Positions 43,154 to 51,116 of a DNA stretch of 64,000 bases are shown here, piece by piece. Origin of the DNA: QQVM01 sp964544885 (lineage in GTDB: Bacteria; Bacteroidota; Bacteroidia; AKYH767-A; 2013-40CM-41-45); NCBI GenBank assembly GCA_964544885.1, contig CAZJDX010000005.1:1-64000 (forward strand), written 5' to 3'. The position numbers and the translations under genes were made by a program. How positions within the stretch are numbered: position 1 is the stretch's first letter; each line of letters starts with the position of its first letter. Below the pieces are notes generated by a model, which was not told the DNA's origin, made no database searches, and was given only the letters and a program-made list of their open reading frames with translations.

Positions 43154-43249
43154 TGAAAAAATAAGCCGTTGGCCATAAAAGTAACCCTCGTTTCCCAATG
43201 TTTTCGATCCATTTACCAAACAATGTGGATTATGCCCGGCTCACGGGAG

Positions 43250-43257
43250 TACTTTTG
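43250..43257 (+). promoter_or_regulatory. Candidate -7 element for the small gene at 43289
   Basis: TACTTTTG fits TAnnTTTG and lies 31 bases before the ATG. No good -33 TTTG is visible at the usual distance, so the support is partial. Confidence 0.35.
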
Positions 43258-43288
43258 ACATGTTCATTTAAACCCAAATTTAGAGCCC

Positions 43289-43540
43289 ATGAGCAGAAGA
43301 GAAATACAACAGTACATTCACCACCCGGGATTATTCACCTTTAAAGACGGCAAATCAGATCAGGGTATGATCATAGTCCGGTATAACATCCCTGAAGGGA
43401 AGATCGAATACTATTTCATTCCTGAGCAAAACATGATGGCATACCGTTCCGCCAGGTCAAATCATGATCTGAATGCTCACCGAGTCCTTGGAAGCAGAAT
43501 TGATGTGGAAGAAATACACAGTGCACAAATGATTAACTGA
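43289..43540 (+). CDS. Small conserved-looking hypothetical protein (83 aa)
   Basis: The 83-residue protein has no signal peptide or membrane segment. It contains an internal beta-rich stretch (MIIVRYNIPEGKIEYYFIP) and a C-terminal polar helix. I do not recognise a family. It has a plausible promoter upstream and is followed after 8 bases by a 30-residue membrane peptide, so the two may form a small operon. It could be spurious, but the balanced composition and context favour a real gene. Confidence 0.6.
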   Translation: MSRREIQQYIHHPGLFTFKDGKSDQGMIIVRYNIPEGKIEYYFIPEQNMMAYRSARSNHDLNAHRVLGSRIDVEEIHSAQMIN

Positions 43541-43548
43541 AATCTCCG

Positions 43549-43641
43549 ATGAAAAAGTTCACACTCTTCAATAAACTGTTCATTCTGTTCTTCCTGGCAC
43601 TGATTATTTTCATCATCCTCACGGTGCCGCACGAAGTCTGA
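43549..43641 (+). CDS. Very small single-pass membrane protein (30 aa)
   Basis: An ATG-started frame of 30 codons encodes a basic N terminus (MKKFTLFNK), one hydrophobic helix (LFILFFLALIIFIILTV) and a short polar tail (PHEV). It begins 8 bases after the preceding gene and ends before a two-way terminator. It has the form of a bacterial small membrane protein. No function can be assigned. Confidence 0.45.
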   Translation: MKKFTLFNKLFILFFLALIIFIILTVPHEV

Positions 43642-43696
43642 AGATCAAAACGCCCGGCTGCGTACGGGCTTCACAATCAATTAACCATTGAAAACA

Positions 43697-43725
43697 AAAC
43701 CCCGGCTGATTACCGGGGTTTCTTT
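43697..43725. terminator. Two-way terminator between the small genes and dnaN
   Basis: A perfect 9-bp stem (aaaccccgg at 43697-43705 and ccggggttt at 43713-43721) has As before and Ts after, so it can act on both strands. It lies between converging genes. Confidence 0.88.
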
Positions 43726-43745
43726 ATTAAAAGATTCAGTTGAGT

Positions 43746-44867
43746 TTAGTTGTTGAGCATTACCGGCATCACGAGCATCAACACATCTTCATCCGGATGG
43801 CTTTTTTCATCCGGAGTGATGATACCTGCCCGGTTGGGCGCAGACATTTCCAGCAACACTTTTTCTGATTCAAGATTACTAAGCATATCACTGAGAAAAC
43901 GTGCGTTGAATCCAATTTCAAGATCTTCACCTGTATAATCGCAGGTCCGGCGCTCGGTGGCTTCGTTGGAATAATCAGGATCTTCACTGCTGATATGTAA
44001 TTCGCTTCCTACGATCCTAAGCCTTACCTGATGCGTTGTTTTATTTGCAAAGAGACTTACCCGTCTGACGGATTCAAGCAAAGCACTTCTGTCGATAATG
44101 AGCTTATTGGGATTATCAGTGGGTATTACCGCTTCATAGTTCGGATATCTTCCGTCAATCAGGCGACAAATCAGTGAACGGTTTCCGAATTCAAAAAACG
44201 CATTGTTATCCGTGTAATTTACCTTTACATGGTCTGATGAGGCAATGATATTTTTCAGAAGGTTCAGTGGTTTCTTGGGAACAATAAAGGCGCCTTCAAA
44301 TTTACTCTTCAGATCATTTCTCCGGTAACGCACCAGTTTGTGCGCATCAGTTGCTACAAATGTGATGTTGTCCTTGCTCAACTGAAAAAAGACTCCTGTC
44401 ATCACCGGACGAAGATCATCAATTCCGGTGGCGAACAGTGTCTTATTGATGGCATCAATGAGCGTTTTTCCCTCAATGTCAAGTGCCTTACTTCCATCCA
44501 TAGACGGCATCTTCGGAAATTCATCGCCATCGAATCCAGTTAGCTTGTATTTGCCACTTTCCGATACGATCTCGATACTTTTTGTTTTGTCGTCAATGAG
44601 AAAGGTCAGCGGCATCGGCCTGAATGTTTTCAGGGTATCAAGAAGGAGTCTTGCGGGAATGGCGATCTTTCCGCTTTGCTTGGCTTCCGTTAGCTGTACC
44701 TCAGTGGTTAAGGTGGATTCCAGGTCAGATGCGCTGATGGTCAGTATATCCTTGTGAACAGAAAATAAAAAATTGTCCAGAATAGGAAGGGGGTTGCTCG
44801 AATTGATTACGCCTCCTGCCAATTGAAGTTCTTTGAGGAGTACATCGCTGGATACTATAAATTTCAT
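43746..44867 (-). CDS. dnaN: DNA polymerase III beta subunit (sliding clamp)
   Basis: The 373-residue product is a full-length clamp: it starts MKFIVSSDVLLKELQ, contains NPLPILDNF and DGRYPNYEAVIP, and ends with VMLVMPVMLNN-like residues typical of Bacteroidota DnaN. It forms the ring that holds the replicative polymerase on DNA. The frame is open to 44960, but the upstream 31 residues are basic and unlike any clamp, so I place the start at ATG 44867. No replication origin features are visible here. Confidence 0.96.
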   Translation of the reverse strand: MKFIVSSDVLLKELQLAGGVINSSNPLPILDNFLFSVHKDILTISASDLESTLTTEVQLTEAKQSGKIAIPARLLLDTLKTFRPMPLTFLIDDKTKSIEIVSESGKYKLTGFDGDEFPKMPSMDGSKALDIEGKTLIDAINKTLFATGIDDLRPVMTGVFFQLSKDNITFVATDAHKLVRYRRNDLKSKFEGAFIVPKKPLNLLKNIIASSDHVKVNYTDNNAFFEFGNRSLICRLIDGRYPNYEAVIPTDNPNKLIIDRSALLESVRRVSLFANKTTHQVRLRIVGSELHISSEDPDYSNEATERRTCDYTGEDLEIGFNARFLSDMLSNLESEKVLLEMSAPNRAGIITPDEKSHPDEDVLMLVMPVMLNN

Positions 44868-45123
44868 TGAGTGATGAGTGTTAACTGTGGGAGATGACTG
44901 AATTTTACTGCGTGACTTCTCAGCCTGCTCACTTTTTTCTTTTGTAATTTCTGCTTTCATACCTGCAAACCTACAGGATTAAGCCCTTTCTGACAAGGAA
45001 ATAATGGCATTTCATGAATGAGTTATTCAGGTTCTGCGCCGAGAAGCTTTTGCTGAATTAAAATCTTCAACACAAGCGTATATAACTGATATTCAGTAAT
45101 ATGTGTAAAATAATTTTAGATTT

Positions 45124-46161
45124 TTACCTGCCTTCATCTTTTAATACCGGAAGGAAGTCTTCGCCCTTGCGGAAAAGTTTATCAAAACTAAAATGTTGGA
45201 GCACGACCCAGTCATCTTTCTCAAGGATGAAACCATACATTCTGTCCACGTCGTAGGTGAGTGGCATACCAAGTGTATCCTGCAGAATGATGGAACTTTC
45301 ATTGATCGGCATGGGATAAATACTCACGGTCTTTGTTTCACCTTTAAGGTCCTTAACCATTAATCTGCTCAGGGGAGTGGTCGCACGCAGCGAATCGCGG
45401 CTGGCGCGACTCATGCGTTTATCCCTTGAATCATAATAAACATTGGAGTACAGGGCCAGGTAATTTTCGACAGCCACCGAATCGATCACAGAATATGTTT
45501 GCTGATGAAAAGGAATCTTTAAAATAAATTTATTCTCCTTTCTTTCAAGAAGAAAGGATCGCTCCGGGAAAGCTGAGTATTCAATTCCCAACATGGCAAT
45601 CTGCTCCGGTACATACCTGAAAAGTATGGGTTCGATCCAGTTTTCCCGTACCGGATTATACCATGGAGTAAGATAACCGTTGAATCCAGGTATCTCTGTA
45701 ACAAAGGGAGTACTTGAATTCTCCAGCATCATATAGGTTCCGAGTGCATCTTCGGTATGTCCGCCAATATAATAGGTCTTGAATGGTTTCTCTTCATCGT
45801 TTCTGTATATCTCGCATTTGATCCCTTCCGATGACAGTGCCTTAATAACGGTATTGAAACCTGATTCGGAAATTCTGGATTTCACCGAAACCGAATATAA
45901 TGCTCTCAGCAGATTTTTCATCATATCCGATCGTGGCGGAATACTGTCACTGACAAACCATTTCCCATCCCGCTTGCTTAATAATGTACTGTTACCTGCC
46001 CTGTCAGCGAGAAAAATCCTGCTAATGGTCGCCGTGTCCTTAATGGCAAAGTCCATCAATTCTGCACGGATACTTCCGGAATCATTTCTCTGAACAATGT
46101 AAATGGCGGTAATGCCAAGCAGCAAGGCTGCCAGGAATAATAGCAGGGTTTTATTTTTCAT
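45124..46161 (-). CDS. DUF4340 domain protein of the gliding ABC operon
   Basis: The 345-residue protein has one N-terminal membrane helix (LLLFLAALLLGITAIYIV) and an extracytoplasmic region with SKRDGKWFVSDSIPPR and YYIGGHTEDALGTYMML, segments I associate with DUF4340. In many Bacteroidota, and in ABC systems of the Gld type, a DUF4340 protein follows gldG. Its start overlaps the end of gldG by 11 bases. Its precise role in the transporter is unknown; it is probably an accessory domain facing the periplasm. Confidence 0.8.
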   Translation of the reverse strand: MKNKTLLLFLAALLLGITAIYIVQRNDSGSIRAELMDFAIKDTATISRIFLADRAGNSTLLSKRDGKWFVSDSIPPRSDMMKNLLRALYSVSVKSRISESGFNTVIKALSSEGIKCEIYRNDEEKPFKTYYIGGHTEDALGTYMMLENSSTPFVTEIPGFNGYLTPWYNPVRENWIEPILFRYVPEQIAMLGIEYSAFPERSFLLERKENKFILKIPFHQQTYSVIDSVAVENYLALYSNVYYDSRDKRMSRASRDSLRATTPLSRLMVKDLKGETKTVSIYPMPINESSIILQDTLGMPLTYDVDRMYGFILEKDDWVVLQHFSFDKLFRKGEDFLPVLKDEGR

Positions 46162-47899
46162 GTTTTCGTCCTAAAGGAGACCCATATTTTTTTCTTCTCC
46201 ATATGTTTCTTAACAGGCCGTATAATAGAATGAGTACAACCGGTAATAATACATTGAGCCAACTTAATAATCCTGCCGATGCGGATTTCACCGGATCCAG
46301 CATACGAAGCTTGATTTCTTTTCCCCGAAGTTCCAGTATTTCCGTTTCATCACTCAGGTGATCAATGCAATTCAGAATAAAATTCTTGTTTCCGTAATAC
46401 TGTCCCGTGAAACGGTCGTAACCGAGGGGGTATATCGTTCCTTTACTGCTGACATAACTGCCAATGATATCACCATCAGAAATGACGATCATTTTCCCCG
46501 GTACACTTGATGACCTGAAATCTATTTCTTTAGACTCCGTGATGGCCTGTGGAATCCGGTTCTCAAAGTTTGATGAGAATATCCCTTCAAGTGATACCGC
46601 AACCGGCAGGTTCTTCCTTCGGAATTCGCCTGGATCAGGTTCATCCTGCAGAATATTCAAACTAACCCTTGCCGGAGGCAATTGCACTTTGCAGAAAGCG
46701 GAACTTTCCAACAGAATCGTTTTCCTTACCTTATTTTCTTCAATGGTATCTATAGTGCTGATGAATTCCGCTTTAATTGCATTCAGGTTCTTCACAACCG
46801 GATTTTCACTGACAGGATTAAGCAAGGGAAAATAATACCATGGAAACAAATCCTGTTTTGGCTGATTGCCTACATATCCCGTAACCACGGGAATCGGTGC
46901 TGCCTGAAGGTCCAGAATGAGATCGTTGTTAACCCTCACACCATACTTGAAAAGCATGTCATCCAGGTTGAGTTCGAGAGCCATGGCAATATTGGTGTTT
47001 ACGCTGCTGAGGCTGTCCATATTGATCTGCATCTTATCCAACAGCCATAAAACCCTGCCACCTTTCATAATGAACTGATCAATGATGAACTTGTCTTTTT
47101 CATCAAAGGCAAGTAGTGGTTTCGCGATAACAAGTACCTTATAGTCGTTCAAGATATTGAGTCTTCCGCCTATGGTGACCGTATCAACTTTATATAACTC
47201 GCTCAGCGAATTGGCAATGTCCGTAATCTGCTTCGTTGAAAGTTCTGAATGCCCCTGTAAAAATGCGATCTGTCTGGAAACCGGGGTACTTAGTTTGCGC
47301 AGGGTGGTGGCAATCTCATATTCCAGTCCTTCTATGGAATTGTTGAGCATTTCATCCGGACTTCCGCCGATCTTATTCTTTAGAAGTTGCAAAGGCACTT
47401 CTTTACTTCCATAGCTAACTATGGCAGCCGGAAAAATCAGCCGCTGCGACCTGGATCCTTTTTCATGTTGTTCAAGTTGGGTTGGTTGAAGTCCTTTTTC
47501 AGTCAGTTGCTGATAGATTTTCATCCTCTCCTTATCGTCGGTCCCTGCTGATGGATCGATAAACTGATATTCAATATTCTTGCCGGCATAAACACGGAAT
47601 TCTTCAAGGATATCACGCGTTGAATTTCTGAGTTCCTTGAAACCAGGTGGCAGATCACCGTCCAGGTAAACTTTAAAATAGACCATATCTTTCAATCCGG
47701 AGGCAAGTTCTTTTGAAGATTGGGAAAGAGAGTAGCGACTTTCCGCTGTAAAGTCGAACCTTGTGTAAATCCGGGAAGATATGATGTTGATGAAAATAAT
47801 GATAGCTGTAACACTTAGCAGTTGAAGTATGCTCTGCCTGCGTTTGCTGAGGTATTTCTTCTTTCGCTCCATGGCCTGTTCAGAATTTTCTTCTTTCAA
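46151..47899 (-). CDS. gldG: Gliding-motility ABC transporter component GldG
   Basis: The 582-residue protein has an N-terminal membrane helix (about 23-43), a large periplasmic domain related to intraflagellar-transport/GldG-type domains (FKVYLDGDLPPGFKEL, FLQGHSELS, GGRVLWLLDKM), and a C-terminal helix near residue 560. GldF, GldG and the ATPase GldA make an ABC transporter needed for gliding in flavobacteria. It overlaps gldF by 20 bases. GldA is not in the window. Confidence 0.9.
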   Translation of the reverse strand: MKEENSEQAMERKKKYLSKRRQSILQLLSVTAIIIFINIISSRIYTRFDFTAESRYSLSQSSKELASGLKDMVYFKVYLDGDLPPGFKELRNSTRDILEEFRVYAGKNIEYQFIDPSAGTDDKERMKIYQQLTEKGLQPTQLEQHEKGSRSQRLIFPAAIVSYGSKEVPLQLLKNKIGGSPDEMLNNSIEGLEYEIATTLRKLSTPVSRQIAFLQGHSELSTKQITDIANSLSELYKVDTVTIGGRLNILNDYKVLVIAKPLLAFDEKDKFIIDQFIMKGGRVLWLLDKMQINMDSLSSVNTNIAMALELNLDDMLFKYGVRVNNDLILDLQAAPIPVVTGYVGNQPKQDLFPWYYFPLLNPVSENPVVKNLNAIKAEFISTIDTIEENKVRKTILLESSAFCKVQLPPARVSLNILQDEPDPGEFRRKNLPVAVSLEGIFSSNFENRIPQAITESKEIDFRSSSVPGKMIVISDGDIIGSYVSSKGTIYPLGYDRFTGQYYGNKNFILNCIDHLSDETEILELRGKEIKLRMLDPVKSASAGLLSWLNVLLPVVLILLYGLLRNIWRRKKYGSPLGRKHEK

Positions 47900-48620
47900 G
47901 ATTATACCTGGTCAGAAAGATGAAGAAGGTGGAAAGGGAAAGAAAATAGATCATGTCGCGCGTATCAATTACACCACGGCTCATGGAAGAATAATGAGAT
48001 GAAATGCCGATCGCGCTGAAAAAATATTTCAGACCTCCTGGCAAATTCATTGCAGACAAGGCTTCAAATCCGTTATAAAAAAAGAATGAAAGCAATACGG
48101 AGAGCAGGAAAGCGATGATCTGGTTCTGTGTCAGTGATGAGGAGAAGATCCCGATGGCCGTGAATCCGCTGCAGAGAAATATCAAACCGAGATAGGAGCC
48201 AGTGATCCCGGCTGTATCTACATTTCCTGCAGGCGAAGCCATCCGGTATATTGACAGGTAATAGAGGAGGGTGGGAAGCAGGGATATGATCACGAGCAGA
48301 ATGGATGCTCCGTACTTCGCCAATACGATCTGTAAATCGCTGAGTGGACGGGTAAAAAGAGTCTCAATGGTACCGCTTCTCTTTTCTTCAGCAAACATCC
48401 TCATGGTGATGGCCGGAATAAGAAATAAAAATACCCATGGAGCAAGAATGAAAAGCGAATCAAGCGCGGCCATTCTGTTCTCAATGAGATTAAATTCAGT
48501 GCCGGGAATTTTCCATATAAACAGCCCAACGATAAGAAGAAATACACATATTACCATGTATCCCATAATGGATGACATGAATGAACTTATTTCTTTTCGG
48601 AGGAGTACGAGCACGTTCAC
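47880..48620 (-). CDS. gldF: Gliding-motility ABC transporter permease GldF
   Basis: The 246-residue protein has about six membrane segments and the ABC-2-type permease motif (MRMFAEEKRSGTIETLFTRPLSD). The length agrees with GldF (about 240). It starts with GTG at 48620; no ATG is near. Together with gldG and the DUF4340 gene it forms a three-gene - strand operon. The transported substrate of this family is not known. Confidence 0.92.
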   Translation of the reverse strand: MNVLVLLRKEISSFMSSIMGYMVICVFLLIVGLFIWKIPGTEFNLIENRMAALDSLFILAPWVFLFLIPAITMRMFAEEKRSGTIETLFTRPLSDLQIVLAKYGASILLVIISLLPTLLYYLSIYRMASPAGNVDTAGITGSYLGLIFLCSGFTAIGIFSSSLTQNQIIAFLLSVLLSFFFYNGFEALSAMNLPGGLKYFFSAIGISSHYSSMSRGVIDTRDMIYFLSLSTFFIFLTRYNLERRKF

Positions 48621-48915
48621 TTATTACGCGCCAAAAATAACTTTTTTAAGCCAATCATCTCAGCTTTGTTCTTAATTGTAAATACGACGATCCGCAAGGA
48701 GTTTCTTCACATGAGGTTCATTGAATCCGCCCCATTAATCAGAAGCCGGACTCAATGCATCAGGCTAAAATTCCCGAACAGGAAAGCCCCATCGGCTGAG
48801 CTTATGGAAAACTGAAAGGATTGATTTTCCCGTTCCTCATGGAGTGGAATTTTCTCTACAGCATGGATCGGCTTTCGTTCAAGTCATTTCAAGGTTGAAA
48901 ATGGAGCGGGACTGA

Positions 48916-50805
48916 CTACTCTTTAACAAAACGGACCGTATGAAGCTCATTCATGCCCTGAACGGTGACCAGATAGATGCCTCTGCCGAGCAAACTGATA
49001 TCAGCGCTGAATTGTCCGTAAGTGCCGGAATCAAGCCTGTATTCCGCCACCAGCATGCCCTGTACATTAAGTATTCTCAGGTTCGCGCTCTCAATATTAA
49101 AGTTCTGCAGGTTAAAAGTTATCCTGTCGCTGGCAGGATTCGGATAAGCCTGGATCGTTTCCGTAGCGCTCAGGCTTTTTTCCATTCCGTTGCATTCCTG
49201 GAAGACTACTCTTACTTCCGAGCTGACAGAACAACCGTTAGGATTAGTCACGGTTACGCCGTAAAGTCCGGGCTGAGAGACAAGGAGACTGGAATTGACG
49301 GAACCATCCGACCAGATATAATCGTTATCATCGCTTCCTGCTTCCAGAACAAATTCATGTCCATTACACGCAGCAAGGGAACCGCCTAGATTCAGTACAG
49401 GTGCTGTATACTGTGTCTCAATTTTTACTTCCTTGTTGAATTCGCATCCTGATGCATCTTTTACATGGATGGTATAATTGCCAGCGCTGAGGTTCTCCCG
49501 GATTAACTGTTCAGATCCGATATCTGACCAGCTTAACTGATAGGGTTGTACGCCACCGAGAACCGTGGCCATGATCTTTCCGTCATTCCGGTCAGGGCAG
49601 GACTGAGGTGAAGCTGATACGGAGAGATCCAGATCGTTGAAATGGATCGTGTATTGGAAGGTTCTGGAGCTAACATAAGGACAGGCCTCATCCGTGACTG
49701 TCATGGTAAAGCGATAGGAAGCTTCCGTATTGATTTCATCGGAAGGGTTCCAGTAGAAGCTGCTGACAGGGTGCAGACCTGTACCACTGGTAATCTGTGC
49801 TCCAGGTATGGAATGATCCCATGAAATGTTCAGGCTTTGTTCCTGGTCTGAATCATGGGAGAATATGTCAAAACTTATCGGCACCTCTTTACATACAATT
49901 ATTTCATAGTCAGAACTTCCGTTAATACCACTCAGTTGCGGAGCGGCATTGCTATAAGCAAGAACACTCAGTTGCATATCTCTGCTGATCCTTGAGATAA
50001 GAATTCCATTTCTGTATTCCTCCACACTCACGGCATAAACTCCTGTTATAACATTCTCCGGTTTAAGACTGATAATTCCTGTGGAAGCATTGAGGTTCAT
50101 CTCACAACCGACAGGGTTGTTTTTGTGATAGGAGCCGGTGTAATTCACATTCTGATCCGCTGCGATCTTTGCGGAGTTTAAGGAATAGACCAGGAGATCT
50201 CCATCCTCGTCTGTGGCATCAGCCTGAATATATTGAAGGTCGCCCAGGTAGAGTATTGAAACAGGAACTGCAGAGAAGCGCGCTGAATTATTGTGACCAA
50301 CTATATTGTTCAGGAGCGCTTCAGTATATACCGGCTGGTTAGCCGGATCATTTATCGTAGTGATATTGGAATTACGGCAACATTCGGATACACTGAATTT
50401 CCAGTCAGCACTTACTGTTGGAAGCTCAATCTCGCATGTGTACTGTAGGGATTCCATTCCGGGATAAGTCCCGCCTTCACAGGTACTCAAAGCGGATGGG
50501 CAAAGCTGATGCAGGATTGTTCCGGAACCGCTTACCAGGGCAAGCGAATGGAAGGAGGAATAGTCCAAAGATTCAGACTCAACCTTCAAATTCAGATCGG
50601 CCGGTGCCGGAATACCGCTGCAATCCCTGTACAGGGTGTATTGCAGCTGGTATTTCGAACCGTTTACATGCTTGTAGGTCAGTTCCGCACCAAGCATGTG
50701 GCTTGCAGTGGCGTTCTGATGAATCACCATCATGATACAGAAAATGAAGATCAGGAGGATGATTCCGTAAACACCAAAGGCCGAATTTTGCTGAGATGAC
50801 CGCAT
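48916..50805 (-). CDS. Large secreted surface protein with T9SS sorting domain (paralogue of 51117)
   Basis: The 629-residue protein has an N-terminal hydrophobic signal segment and then a domain starting ASHMLGAELTY, with YTLYRDCSGIPAP and SECCRNSNIT. A region of SprB-like repeat (GGVQPYQLSWSDIG, LSAGNYTIHVKDASGC) and a C-terminal type A sorting domain (YPNPASDRITF) follow. It is exported by T9SS and surface-attached. The N-terminal half is paralogous to the 51117 protein. SprB-like repeats occur in gliding adhesins; a role in adhesion or gliding is likely but not shown. Confidence 0.8.
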   Translation of the reverse strand: MRSSQQNSAFGVYGIILLIFIFCIMMVIHQNATASHMLGAELTYKHVNGSKYQLQYTLYRDCSGIPAPADLNLKVESESLDYSSFHSLALVSGSGTILHQLCPSALSTCEGGTYPGMESLQYTCEIELPTVSADWKFSVSECCRNSNITTINDPANQPVYTEALLNNIVGHNNSARFSAVPVSILYLGDLQYIQADATDEDGDLLVYSLNSAKIAADQNVNYTGSYHKNNPVGCEMNLNASTGIISLKPENVITGVYAVSVEEYRNGILISRISRDMQLSVLAYSNAAPQLSGINGSSDYEIIVCKEVPISFDIFSHDSDQEQSLNISWDHSIPGAQITSGTGLHPVSSFYWNPSDEINTEASYRFTMTVTDEACPYVSSRTFQYTIHFNDLDLSVSASPQSCPDRNDGKIMATVLGGVQPYQLSWSDIGSEQLIRENLSAGNYTIHVKDASGCEFNKEVKIETQYTAPVLNLGGSLAACNGHEFVLEAGSDDNDYIWSDGSVNSSLLVSQPGLYGVTVTNPNGCSVSSEVRVVFQECNGMEKSLSATETIQAYPNPASDRITFNLQNFNIESANLRILNVQGMLVAEYRLDSGTYGQFSADISLLGRGIYLVTVQGMNELHTVRFVKE

Positions 50806-51116
50806 TGGTAGATGAGTTTGAATTCTTGGTCAAAATATCATCCCATGCCCCCGGTTTCAATTTTCTTCTGTTTAAGGCTATTATGCGTATGTAAAGACCT
50901 CAATATCTGTTGTGAATGGAGGCCTGTCTAAACTATCAATTATATTAATTTTGAGAAAAATGGGGCTTTTTCTTTATCGATGAAAAATTCAGATCAGGAT
51001 GGCTAAATTTGTTTATTTTCAGATAAATATGGCCTTTTTGTAAAAATTACCCCATTATTTTAATAAAAAAAGCTGTCCCCGGAGAGACAGCCTTTTCTTT
51101 ATGCGATGATCAGATA
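50806..51116. other. Intergenic region between two T9SS surface-protein genes
   Basis: Some 310 AT-rich bases with no gene. A terminator for the gene to the right lies at 51064-51098. A promoter for the 48916 gene is expected but I could not pick one with confidence. Confidence 0.5.
51064..51098 (-). terminator. Terminator of the T9SS surface-protein gene at 51117
   Basis: On the - strand the hairpin gacagc/gctgtc (with added A-T pairs and one bulge) is followed by a run of Ts. It begins about 18 bases after the stop codon. Confidence 0.8.

Larger units (their letters stand above)
42879..43288. other. Intergenic region downstream of ade
   Basis: About 410 bases without a credible gene. It holds a terminator hairpin at 43113-43153 and, near its right end, a promoter-like TACTTTTG at 43250-43257. 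I see no other structure. Confidence 0.5.

Noticed and set aside
50418..50799. Overlapping + strand open frames around 50.4-50.8 kb
   Set aside because: Both are antisense to the T9SS surface protein gene, whose N-terminal domain is shared with its paralogue.
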